In this document: piece after piece, positions 36,240 through 45,026 of the stretch
Numbering within the stretch: the first letter of the stretch is position 1
Layout: every line of letters starts with the position of its first letter
Source: Posidoniimonas corsicana
GTDB taxonomy: Bacteria; Planctomycetota; Planctomycetia; Pirellulales; Lacipirellulaceae
Reading direction: 5' to 3'
Length of the DNA: 64,000 bases
NCBI RefSeq assembly: GCF_007859765.1
Contig: NZ_SIHJ01000001.1
Span: 1,694,067-1,758,066, forward strand
Notes under the pieces: model-generated
Told to the model about the DNA's origin: nothing
Databases searched by the model: none
Seen by the model: the letters and a program-made list of their open reading frames with translations, nothing else
Position numbers and translations under genes: made by a program

Positions 36240-38677
36240 TGCTTGAACTCATCCAAAGACATAACGCGGGCGCTTGGCGCCTCATGCGGGTCGTCTGCTG
36301 TCAGACAGCGGCCGTCGTGTTGATCGCCGCCAGCGCAGTCGCCCAGCCGCCGGAGATTGAGGGCTTTTCTCCGCGGGGCGTGCAGCGCGGCGCCGCCGTC
36401 GAGCTGGCGCTGGAGGGAGATCGACTCGACTCCGCGAAGAGCCTGCTCTTCGACCGACCTGGCGTGCGGTTGGTTGAGTTCCGCTCGCAAGGCGAGGGGC
36501 AGGCAGTCGCTGCGTTGGAAGACGGCAATGAGGCTACGCTTGGCGAGCACCTGTTCTGGGTCGTAGGGTCCGGCGGCGCGTCGCACCCGCAGGTGCTCCG
36601 CGTCGGCCCGTACCCCGTCGTTGAGGAAAAGGAACCCAATAACGATCTAGCGTCCGCCCAACGCGTTGAGCCGTCGGGTGAGACAGTAGCCGGCGTCATC
36701 GAGGGCGCAGACGTTGACGTGTATCGGGTTGAGCTCGAGCCGGGCCAGCGGGTGTCGGCGCAGGTCGTGGCGATGCGGCTGGGTGGGGTGTTCTTGGACG
36801 CCCACCTGGAGGTCGTCGGGCCAGACGGCCGGGTGCTGCAGGCGATGGACGACTCGCCTGTGCTAGGGCACGACCCGCACCTTTCGGTCGTTGCCGAGCA
36901 AGCCGGGACCCACTACTTCCGCGTGCGCGACGCGGCGTTCGACGGGGAGTACCTCGCGAGCTACCTGCTGCATGTGGGGCCGAGTTGCCAGCCTGTAGTC
37001 GCCTACCCGTGCGGCGGGGCGCCGGGCGAGTCGCTGTCGGCCCGATTGATTGGCGACGCAACCGGCGAGATCCACGCGACGGTTCCGTTGCCAGCTCAAT
37101 CGGATGGCTACACTGCCTACCGCCACGACGACCGGAACGGCGCGCCCTCTCTGCTGCCCGTTCGGCTGCGGGTGGTGGGCCTGCCAAACGTGCTGGAGGA
37201 CCCAGCCGGCGTGAGCGAGGCGGGGCAGCCCCCGGTAGCGTTGAACGGCGTGCTGTCGCAGTCGGGTGAGATCGACCAGTTCGGCGTGAACCTGACGGCC
37301 GGCGACCGCATTCGACTCGAACTGTTTGGCGCCCGGCTTGGTTCGCCAATCGACTCCGTCCTGCAGGTCATGGGCCCCGATGGCCGCGTGATCGCCAGCA
37401 ACGACGACGCGGCCGTGCACGACAGCGTCGTGAGCTTGACCGCTGCGGAGAGCGGCCGGCACGTGGTGAGCGTACGCGATCACCTCGACCGGGGCGGGGA
37501 GACTTTTGTCTACCGAGTGGAGATCGACACACCCCGCCCCAGCCTGGTGCTGGCGGCGGCCGGCCCCCACGCGTCGCTGCCCGAGCAGGCGCAGGGCATC
37601 ACGCTCGCGCCCGGCGGACGCACCGCGATGCTGCTCTCCGCGACACGCGGTGGGTTCCACGGGCCGGTCACCGTCGAACCGTCCGGGCTGCCAGTGGGCG
37701 TGACCGCCACGATTGAACCGCTGGCCGCAGACTCGCACCTTTGTCAGGTGGTGTTCGAAGCGAGCAGCGACGCCAAGCCGGGGGCTGCGCTGGTCGGCTT
37801 CCACGGTATTGGCCACACCGGCGCCATCCCGGTTGAGGGCGGGCTTCGACAACGGGTCGGCCTGGTCCGTGGCCAACCCCGCCGCGCGGCCTACTACGGC
37901 GTCGACACCGATCGCATGCCCCTCGTGGTGACCGAAAGCCAGCCGGTGAGCATCGCGGTCGTGCAGCCAAACGCCGCGCTGTCGCAAGACGGGCTCATGG
38001 AACTGGACGTGCGGGTTGATCGCCAACACGGGTTCGCAGGCTCGGTCACGCTTACGGCGCTGCGGCTGCCCGGCTGGGTGGAAACCAGCGAGGACGAGGT
38101 CCGCATCGGGGCGAAAGACTCGGCGGGGCGGTTTCCGCTGATCGCGTTGGACCGCGCAGCGCCGGGCGATTACCCACTGGTGTTGATCGCCACGGCGCGG
38201 GTCGACGGCGCCGAGGTCTGGACCAGCTCACAGCGTTTCACGGTTCGTGTGGAAGAACCATACGCCGTGATACAGCTTGAGCCCGGCTCGGCGTCCCAAG
38301 GGGCAGAGGCCGAAGTGCACTGCACGATCGACTGGCAACGTCTGCCAGAAGGGGAAGTCAGAGCCAGGCTGCTTGGGCTCCCTAAGCACGCGGCCGCGCC
38401 TGAAGTCACCCTCCGCTCCGGCGCCACCAGCCTGACGTTTCCGTTGAAGGTCGGCGACCAAACGCCCGCTGCCGTCCACAACACGTTGTTTGTCGAGCTG
38501 TCGATCCCAGAAGCGGGCGAGCGCCGCCGGGAGTATCACGCCCGGGGCGGCGTGTTCGAGGTTCTTAGGCGGGGCGCGCAGCCGCAGGACCTGCGGAGCC
38601 GGTTGGAGATCCTCCGGCAGTCGGCCGGCTCGACGGTCGATACGACCAACCTCTCCGTGCAAACTTCAACGGACTAG
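36239..38677 (+). CDS. Exported PPC-domain protein
   Basis: 812 residues from ATG 36239, which overlaps the DUF1501 stop; ATG 36284 would place the signal peptide at the very N-terminus. A hydrophobic export segment (CQTAAVVLIAASAVAQ) precedes an IPT/TIG-like region (FSPRGVQRGAAVELALEG). The first bacterial pre-peptidase C-terminal (PPC) domain begins at about residue 130 (EKEPNNDLASAQRV) and includes DVDVYRVELEPGQRV. A second PPC-like domain follows near 325-430 (DQFGVNLTAGDRIRLEL). Several Ig-like repeats make up the remainder. PPC domains are periplasmic binding modules. It is the middle member of the cluster, two bases before the DUF1549/1553 gene. Confidence 0.85.
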   Translation: MLELIQRHNAGAWRLMRVVCCQTAAVVLIAASAVAQPPEIEGFSPRGVQRGAAVELALEGDRLDSAKSLLFDRPGVRLVEFRSQGEGQAVAALEDGNEATLGEHLFWVVGSGGASHPQVLRVGPYPVVEEKEPNNDLASAQRVEPSGETVAGVIEGADVDVYRVELEPGQRVSAQVVAMRLGGVFLDAHLEVVGPDGRVLQAMDDSPVLGHDPHLSVVAEQAGTHYFRVRDAAFDGEYLASYLLHVGPSCQPVVAYPCGGAPGESLSARLIGDATGEIHATVPLPAQSDGYTAYRHDDRNGAPSLLPVRLRVVGLPNVLEDPAGVSEAGQPPVALNGVLSQSGEIDQFGVNLTAGDRIRLELFGARLGSPIDSVLQVMGPDGRVIASNDDAAVHDSVVSLTAAESGRHVVSVRDHLDRGGETFVYRVEIDTPRPSLVLAAAGPHASLPEQAQGITLAPGGRTAMLLSATRGGFHGPVTVEPSGLPVGVTATIEPLAADSHLCQVVFEASSDAKPGAALVGFHGIGHTGAIPVEGGLRQRVGLVRGQPRRAAYYGVDTDRMPLVVTESQPVSIAVVQPNAALSQDGLMELDVRVDRQHGFAGSVTLTALRLPGWVETSEDEVRIGAKDSAGRFPLIALDRAAPGDYPLVLIATARVDGAEVWTSSQRFTVRVEEPYAVIQLEPGSASQGAEAEVHCTIDWQRLPEGEVRARLLGLPKHAAAPEVTLRSGATSLTFPLKVGDQTPAAVHNTLFVELSIPEAGERRREYHARGGVFEVLRRGAQPQDLRSRLEILRQSAGSTVDTTNLSVQTSTD

Positions 38678-38679
38678 CG

Positions 38680-41094
38680 ATGCAACGCACCACCTGCTGT
38701 CTGGCCGCCGCTGTTTGCCTCCTTGCACACACGCACCTCAAGGCGGACGAGCTGCGGTTCTACCCCTCGGAGATCCGTCTGTCGGGCGCGCGGGACGCGC
38801 AGAGCGTGGTGGTGCACCAGGTGCTGCCCTCGGGCGCCACGCGCGACGTGACCGAAGAGGTCGACTTTGCCGTCGATCCGCCCGCTGGAATTGCAACGCT
38901 CAAGGGAGCCGTGCTCAGTCCCGCTGGGGGCGGCACGGCTACCGTCACGGCGACTCTTGACGGTCAGAGCGTGTCGGCGTTGGTGCGCGTTGAGCGGCCG
39001 GTTGACGATCCGCCTATCGGGTTGCGTCGGGAAGTGATGCCGGTGCTGATGAAAGCCGGTTGCAACGCGGGCAAGTGCCACGGCGCCGCCCGCGGGCAAA
39101 ACGGGTTCCACCTGTCGTTGTTCGGGTACGACGCGGCCGGCGACCACCACGCGATCACGAAGGAGCTTCCCGGGCGGCGGGTCAACCTGTCGCGGCCCGA
39201 CGACAGCCTGCTGCTGACAAAAGCGCTGGCCGAGGCGGCCCACGCGGGCGGGCAGCGTTTCGAGCAGGGGAGCGCGTCGCACCAAGTGCTGCGGCGGTGG
39301 ATCTCCGAGGGCGCTGAGACTGACGCCCCAGACGCCGCCACGCCAGTCGGGATCGAGCTGTTCCCGCCCGAGGCGGTGCTGGTCGGCGATGGCCAGCCAC
39401 AACGGTTGACTGTTCTGGCGACCTACTCCGACGGCGGCACGCGGGACGTGACCCCCTGGGCGGTCTACCTCAGCAACAACGACAACTCCGCCGCTGTTGA
39501 CCAGGGAGGCGTCATCCGGTCGAAGAACCCGGGCGAGGCGTTTGTTATGGCCCGGTTTGCCACCTTCACCGAGGGCGTTCCCGTGATCGTGCTGCCGGCA
39601 GGCTCAGCGGAGTCGCCCGAGCTGCCGGCGCCTTGGACCGAGGTAGACGCCGTGGTGCACGACAAGCTCCGCAAGCTGCAGATCTCGCCCTCGGGCGTCT
39701 GCACCGATGAGGAGTTCCTCCGCCGCGTCTGCATCGACCTGACCGGCGTGACGCCGTCCGTGGAGCTGCGGGAGGAATTCCTTGCCAGCACGTCTCCCGA
39801 CCGGCGGGCTGAGCTGATCGACCGTCTGATCGAGAGCGACGGCTTTACCGACGTGTGGACGATGCGGCTGGGCGAGCTGCTGCGGATCCGCACCTCCAAT
39901 CAGGTCAGCTACAAGGCGTTGCTCGGCTTCCACAACTGGGTCCGCGAGCAGGTGGCCGACAACCGCCCGCTTGACCAGCTGCTGGCGGACGTGCTGGGCA
40001 GCAGCGGGGGCACATTCGACACGCCGCCCACCAACTACTTTCAGATTGAAGCAAACACGCTGCAGCTCGCCGAGAACGTCGCGCAGACCTACCTCGGCAT
40101 GCGGATCCAGTGTGCCCAGTGTCACAACCACCCGTTCGACCGGTGGACGATGGACGACTACTACGGGTTCGTCTCGTTCTTTGCTCAGGTCGGGTTCAAG
40201 CAGTCCCGCGACCCGCGTGAGTTCATCATCTACGACTCGGGGCAGGGCGAGGTGCGGCACTTTATCGAAGGCCGGGACGTGACGCCCAAATACCTGGGCG
40301 GGCCCGCGCCCGACCTGAGCGCCGCCGACCGCCGGCAGTCGCTCGCCGACTGGATCGTCTCGGACGACAACCCTGCCTTCGCCCGCAACCTGGCCAACAT
40401 TGTCTGGGCCCACCACTTCGGCCGCGGCGTGGTCGACCCGGTCGACGATGTCCGAATCAGCAACCCGCCCAGCAACGCGGCGCTGCTGGAGCTGCTCAAG
40501 GACAAGCTGATCGAAACCAACTACGACCTCCGCGCCCTGGTGCGGCTGATCTGCAACTCCCGCACCTATCAGCTTTCCACGTTGGCGAACGACTCGAATC
40601 GCGAGGATGTCGCGAACTTTGCCAAGGCGGACGTCCGGAGGATGCGGGCCGAGTCGCTGCTAGACAGCGTCTCGCAGGTGACCGATACGGTCGACGACTT
40701 TCCCCGCCTTCCCGTAGGCGCCCGGGCGATTCAGATCGCCGACGGCTCCATCAGCAACTACTTCCTGACGACCTTCGGCCGGGCTCCGCGCGAGACGGTC
40801 TGCGCGTGCGAGGTCGACGTGAAGCCCAATCTGTCGCAGACGCTGCACCTGATCAACGGCCAGGCGACCAACGACAAGGTCACCAGCGGGGGCGTCGTAT
40901 CGAAGCTGCTTGAGCAGGGGGCGACCCCGCGCGAGGTGATCGAGAACCTCTACCTGCGGTGCTACTCCCGACCGCCGACGGATGTCGAGCTGGGTCGCCT
41001 GCTGCCGGGCATCGACGCCGACGAACCACGTGAGCGCCTGGAGGACGTGTTCTGGGCGCTGCTGAACTCTAAAGAGTTTGTCTTCAACCATTGA
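38680..41094 (+). CDS. DUF1549/DUF1553 exported protein with haem-like Cys motifs
   Basis: 804 residues from ATG 38680. A signal peptide (CLAAAVCLLAHTHLKA) leads to a Big-2-like domain (about 25-105). Next is a planctomycete-cytochrome-like segment with GCNAGKCH (Cys128, Cys133, His134; C-x4-C-H spacing), then a second Big-like domain. DUF1549 follows (VDAVVHDKLRKLQISPS, RRVCIDLTGVTPS) containing a canonical CAQCH (Cys478, Cys481, His482) in CAQCHNHPFDRW. DUF1553 closes the protein (ADWIVSDDNPAFARNLANIVW, RPPTDVELGRLL). It is probably a periplasmic, possibly haem-binding enzyme of unknown substrate. It ends overlapping the next gene's possible TTG start. Confidence 0.9.
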   Translation: MQRTTCCLAAAVCLLAHTHLKADELRFYPSEIRLSGARDAQSVVVHQVLPSGATRDVTEEVDFAVDPPAGIATLKGAVLSPAGGGTATVTATLDGQSVSALVRVERPVDDPPIGLRREVMPVLMKAGCNAGKCHGAARGQNGFHLSLFGYDAAGDHHAITKELPGRRVNLSRPDDSLLLTKALAEAAHAGGQRFEQGSASHQVLRRWISEGAETDAPDAATPVGIELFPPEAVLVGDGQPQRLTVLATYSDGGTRDVTPWAVYLSNNDNSAAVDQGGVIRSKNPGEAFVMARFATFTEGVPVIVLPAGSAESPELPAPWTEVDAVVHDKLRKLQISPSGVCTDEEFLRRVCIDLTGVTPSVELREEFLASTSPDRRAELIDRLIESDGFTDVWTMRLGELLRIRTSNQVSYKALLGFHNWVREQVADNRPLDQLLADVLGSSGGTFDTPPTNYFQIEANTLQLAENVAQTYLGMRIQCAQCHNHPFDRWTMDDYYGFVSFFAQVGFKQSRDPREFIIYDSGQGEVRHFIEGRDVTPKYLGGPAPDLSAADRRQSLADWIVSDDNPAFARNLANIVWAHHFGRGVVDPVDDVRISNPPSNAALLELLKDKLIETNYDLRALVRLICNSRTYQLSTLANDSNREDVANFAKADVRRMRAESLLDSVSQVTDTVDDFPRLPVGARAIQIADGSISNYFLTTFGRAPRETVCACEVDVKPNLSQTLHLINGQATNDKVTSGGVVSKLLEQGATPREVIENLYLRCYSRPPTDVELGRLLPGIDADEPRERLEDVFWALLNSKEFVFNH

Positions 41095-41108
41095 TCGGCC
41101 TGCTCCAG

Positions 41109-43124
41109 ATGGATTGCCGCCCACTCGCCGCCGTCGTGCGTGCCTGCATCGCCTTGCTGTTCTTTCTCTTCACCGGACACGGCGCGAGCGGTGAGCCTGT
41201 CACGTTCCTTGGCGAGGTGCGTGACGTACTCCGCAGCCACTGTGTCGGCTGCCACAACCCGAACCGGAGCGAGGCTGACCTCGACCTCTCCTCGTTCCCC
41301 GCGGTGATGGAAGGTTCGTACTCTGGCGAGGTGGTGGTCGCTGGGCAGCCGGATGAGAGTCTGCTGTACCTGGTGACCGCCCACGAGGACGAGCCCGCGA
41401 TGCCCCCCGGCGGCCGGATGATACCGCAGGAAGAACTGGAGGTCCTTAAGAGCTGGATCTCCGGCGGTCTGCTGGAGTCGCCCGATTCGACGCCGACGCC
41501 GGCGGACGCCCCGGTCGGGGCGCCGGCGTCCAGTCCTGCCGCTGCGCCGCTAGTGTTCCTTGGCGAGCGTTCCGACCCAGTGGTCGCGCTGGACGCTAGC
41601 GTGGACACCGGTGTGGTGGCAGTCGGCGGGCAGCTACAGGTGCTTCTTGTCGACATCGACAAATGGCGCCTTAAGGAGGTGCTGCCGTACCCCGAGGGCG
41701 TCCCGCAGACGCTCCGCTTCTCGCGAGACGGTTCGCTGCTGCTGGCCGGCGGCGGCGTGCACGGGCAGTCAGGAGGCGTGGTGATGTGGGATGCGCGGTC
41801 GGGCGAGCGGGTTGCGACGCGGTCCGACGAGTTTGACGCGGTCCTGGCCGTCGATATCTCACCGAGCAACGGCTCGGTCGCATGGGGCGGTCCCGACCGG
41901 AAGGTCAAGGTTTCGCCTGCTGACACGCTCGTCCCAACGCGACGGTTTGAGAAGCACACCGACTGGGTGCTCGACGCCCGGTTCTCCCCCGAGGGGCTGC
42001 TGCTGGCGTCGTCCGACCGAGCCGGCGGCGTCTATGCGGTCGAAGCCGAGTCGGGCAGCACGCTTCACTCGCTGAGGGGGCACAACGGCGCTGTGACCGC
42101 GGTCGCGTGGGTCGATCGTGGCGATACCCTGGCGACGGCGAGCGAAGACGGCACCGTGCGGCAGTGGAACATGCACACCGGCCAGCAGTCCGCCCGCTGG
42201 ACCGCGCACGCGGACGGGGTGCTTGATTTGGTCGCAACCGAGGCCGGATTGGTGACCGCCGGCCGCGACGGGCGAGTGATCGTCTGGGACGCCGACGGAA
42301 AAGCTCTGCACAAGTCTGAACCGTTGCCGTCGATGCCGACCGCTATTGCCCCACTCGGGAATGACGCCATCGCGGTTGGCTGCCTCGACGGAAGCCTGTG
42401 GAGGTGGTCCGTGGGATCCGATCAGCTGGTGGCGTTCGAGCTTGCCAACGGCGAGACGACGACCAGCCTCGCCGACCTTCCGCAAGCGGGCGCCCGCCCT
42501 CCAGAACTGTCCTCTGGTGATCGGGCCGTGCCCACGACGGCGTCGCTGTCCGTAACCGACCCCACGAGTCTTGCCGACGCCGCCGCGCTGGTGCAGCGCG
42601 TCACGTCGCTGCAGCGGGACGTTTCCGACCTGCTTGCCAGCGCGGAGAGCCTGCGTGACCAGATCGCGGAAACCGAGGAGGCGATCGCACGGCTCGAGTC
42701 AGCCATGGGCGACTCCGAGCAGACCAGGGAGCTTGAGCAGGCAGCCACAGCGTCCCGTGCGGAGTTTGAGTCTCTTGGCCAGCGGCTAGTGAGGTTGGCC
42801 GCGGTGCAGGCCAACATGGACGACGCACTCCGCGAGCTAGCGGTTGAACCGGCTTGTAGCGATGAACTACTTGTCCACGCGGCGACCTTGCAGAGGGTGG
42901 CGAGAGAAAAGATTGCCCGCGCGCTGCAGGAAGTCTCAAGGAAGCAGCAAGTCGCGCGTGAGCGTCGCGACGCGTGTGCGGAGGACTTGGCAAGTTCTAT
43001 GCAGGGTCCCTCTCCCGAGCAGCAGCGGGAGTTGGATGCCCGCCGCAGAGAACTATCAGGGCAACAAGCATTGCTGGCCGATCTCGAGGCCAGGCTGCAG
43101 ACGCTGCTTCGGGGCGCGGAATAG
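41109..43124 (+). CDS. Planctomycete cytochrome-like domain fused to WD40 propeller and coiled coil
   Basis: 671 residues from ATG 41109; a TTG at 41091 overlapping the previous stop would add six residues. After a signal peptide (LFFLFTGHGASG), residues about 30-115 are a planctomycete cytochrome C (PSC1) domain with CVGCH (Cys45, Cys48, His49). They end with PAMPPGGRMI and LKSWISGG, a possible distal Met region. A WD40-type propeller covers about 150-450 (LDARFSPEGLLLASSDRAGG, VAWVDRGDTLATASEDGTVR). Residues about 485-665 are a long Glu/Gln/Arg-rich coiled coil. It probably binds haem c in the periplasm and scaffolds partners. It is the last gene of the cluster. Confidence 0.88.
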   Translation: MDCRPLAAVVRACIALLFFLFTGHGASGEPVTFLGEVRDVLRSHCVGCHNPNRSEADLDLSSFPAVMEGSYSGEVVVAGQPDESLLYLVTAHEDEPAMPPGGRMIPQEELEVLKSWISGGLLESPDSTPTPADAPVGAPASSPAAAPLVFLGERSDPVVALDASVDTGVVAVGGQLQVLLVDIDKWRLKEVLPYPEGVPQTLRFSRDGSLLLAGGGVHGQSGGVVMWDARSGERVATRSDEFDAVLAVDISPSNGSVAWGGPDRKVKVSPADTLVPTRRFEKHTDWVLDARFSPEGLLLASSDRAGGVYAVEAESGSTLHSLRGHNGAVTAVAWVDRGDTLATASEDGTVRQWNMHTGQQSARWTAHADGVLDLVATEAGLVTAGRDGRVIVWDADGKALHKSEPLPSMPTAIAPLGNDAIAVGCLDGSLWRWSVGSDQLVAFELANGETTTSLADLPQAGARPPELSSGDRAVPTTASLSVTDPTSLADAAALVQRVTSLQRDVSDLLASAESLRDQIAETEEAIARLESAMGDSEQTRELEQAATASRAEFESLGQRLVRLAAVQANMDDALRELAVEPACSDELLVHAATLQRVAREKIARALQEVSRKQQVARERRDACAEDLASSMQGPSPEQQRELDARRRELSGQQALLADLEARLQTLLRGAE

Positions 43125-43788
43125 CGTCGCCTTCTTCAACCACACGTTGAGTGGTTTCGTGTCACCCACACCACAGCGGGGTCGCGCTGTGGCGCTCTGT
43201 GGCTCTGCTAGGCGCGACTGGCAGTCGTTCTGTCACGGGTGGCCAAGTTAAGAACGCCTTCATCTTCATCTCCGTACGCAGGGATCGGGGGTATCACCTC
43301 AAGTTCCTAATTGAAAGTGTGTTGCGCCAACAGTAGGTCCGTACGGCGTTAGCAGCGGAGGCCTTCAGGATTGCCCGCCCAGCCTATCTAGCGTCCCGCG
43401 GCGCCAGTTGGGTGACGCCTCTTCAACAATTCATTACTTGCTCTTAACACGCAAAGGCGTTGATCGGGCCGGTATGTGAAGGTTCGGCAACGCGACTGTG
43501 AGCGCGCCGCAAAGATTCGGTGAATGATTGCGCCGACCGTTGCGGACGTGAAAACCCACGGTAGTCTGTCCGCTAATTCGACGTTCGAACTTTGTCTGGC
43601 CCCGCGAGAGCGGCCCGCCTTTAGCCAACGAAGTGCGAGCAAGGAAGCCTCGGAGGATTGCTTGCTGCGGTAGTTCCGCAGCCCTTTGCCCACCCGGTCC
43701 GCTGCGTGACGAGGTCACGCAGCGTTTTGCCTACGCTCCCCAGACCTCCGTGTCGTGTGCACCGCAGAACAAGAGGCAGGAGAACACC
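43125..43788 (+). other. Non-coding interval upstream of the second exported cluster
   Basis: About 660 bases without a credible gene separate two + strand clusters. Near 43186-43210 there is a short GCGCTGTGG/GCTCTGTGG near-repeat. The last 130 bases contain two hairpins, listed separately, and an AGGAG ribosome site before the GTG at 43789. The promoter of the second cluster should lie here. Confidence 0.5.
43665..43727 (+). promoter_or_regulatory. Tandem leader hairpins, the second terminator-like
   Basis: Hairpin 1 pairs ctgcgg (43665-43670) with ccgcag (43676-43681). Hairpin 2 is a perfect 11-bp stem, 43700-43710 with 43714-43724, around a three-base loop, followed by ttttgcc. Each hairpin is followed by a YTTTGCC sequence. 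Being only 65 bases before the GTG start but 570 bases after the preceding gene, they fit a 5' leader or attenuator better than the end of the upstream cluster. Confidence 0.65.
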
Positions 43789-44952
43789 GTGAAACACCTG
43801 ATTGCAGCATCGCTATCCATCGTCGCCCTGACGCAGGCGCCCCTCCAGGCCGCCTCGGTCACCTTCCAGGAGGGCGTGAACGGCTACAGCGGGACGGTTG
43901 ACGTTGAGTACCGCTCTGATTCCGCCATCACCGCGTTCCCCAACGACGTGGCGATCTCCGTCGACCAGAACGACGGCTCCACCGGCGACCAGAACAACCG
44001 TACGCAGGGCGCCCTTAGGTTCGAGAACATCATCGGCGACGGCCCCGGGCAGGTGCCGACGAGCGAAGAGATCCTGTTCGCCGAGGTCGTGCTGTACGTC
44101 ACCAGCAACACGGCGGACGACGCCGTGATCAGCTTCAACCGGGTGCTCGGCATCGAGCAGGGCTCCAGCGATCTCGTCGACGCCGACGCCGGCATCCCCC
44201 AGGACCGGAACCGCCCGGCGGGGCCCTGGCAAGACACCGACACCTGGCAGTCGATGGGTGGCAGCGTCGTGCCACGCGTCAACCCTGAGCCGGGCATTGA
44301 CACGCTGCTGCTGCCGACCAACCCGATCGAAGTAGGCGACAGCCCCGCCCTGGCGGTCGGCAACGAGGCCCTGGCGTACGACGCCGAACCGGGCCGCACC
44401 GAGCCGCTCGACGGCCGCCTCGACCCCGACTTCAATCTGTCAGACGACGAGTTTCTGTCGATCGAGGTGACCCAGTCGGTCAAGGCCTGGCAGGCCGGCG
44501 CCGTGAACTTGGGGTGGGCGATCAACAACACCACCGGCAACGGCTGGGACTTCCTGACCTCCGACTTCGCCGTCTCGGCCTACCCGCCCGAGAGCCAGGC
44601 GGGCGTGCAGCAGCTGCTGGACCTGCTGGGCCTCACCGAGGCCGAGGCGCGGCCGAAGCTCAACGTTGTGTTCGGCGTGTCAGGAGACCTCGACGAAGAC
44701 GGCGACGTTGACGCCGACGACTACACGCTGCTCCGCAGCGGACTGGGCAACCAGCTGCCTAACCGGGGCGGGCTCGGCGACCTCGACTTCGACCGGGACG
44801 TGGACCTGGTGGACTTCGCCCGGTTCAAGGTCGCGTTCGACGAGGTGAACGGCGCCGGCGCGTTCGCGGCCATGACCGCCGCCGCGCCCGAGCCGGGTTC
44901 GGCCGTGCTGGCGTTGCTGGCTGGGGTCGTGGCGATCTTCCGCCGCCGCTAA
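43789..44952 (+). CDS. Secreted DNRLRE-like protein with dockerin and PEP-CTERM tail
   Basis: 387 residues from GTG 43789, seven bases after AGGAG. A signal peptide (VKHLIAASLSIVALTQAPLQA) leads to a DNRLRE/CBM96-like domain: VTFQEGVNGYSGTVDVEY, ALRFENIIGDGPGQVP, and GWAINNTTGNGWDFLTSDF. The domain is closely similar in layout to the protein at 33.8 kb. A dockerin-like pair follows (DEDGDVDADDYTLLRSGLGN; DFDRDVDLVDFARF). The tail is AAPEP, a hydrophobic helix and FRRR, a PEP-CTERM signal. It is the first gene of a + strand run of exported proteins; the next begins 74 bases downstream. Confidence 0.82.
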   Translation: MKHLIAASLSIVALTQAPLQAASVTFQEGVNGYSGTVDVEYRSDSAITAFPNDVAISVDQNDGSTGDQNNRTQGALRFENIIGDGPGQVPTSEEILFAEVVLYVTSNTADDAVISFNRVLGIEQGSSDLVDADAGIPQDRNRPAGPWQDTDTWQSMGGSVVPRVNPEPGIDTLLLPTNPIEVGDSPALAVGNEALAYDAEPGRTEPLDGRLDPDFNLSDDEFLSIEVTQSVKAWQAGAVNLGWAINNTTGNGWDFLTSDFAVSAYPPESQAGVQQLLDLLGLTEAEARPKLNVVFGVSGDLDEDGDVDADDYTLLRSGLGNQLPNRGGLGDLDFDRDVDLVDFARFKVAFDEVNGAGAFAAMTAAAPEPGSAVLALLAGVVAIFRRR

Positions 44953-45026
44953 CCGGCCCAACGCCGTGTTTGAACAAGACAACTCTCTGTTACCCACCGC
45001 GCACAAAGCAACTCGAGGGAATCCCC

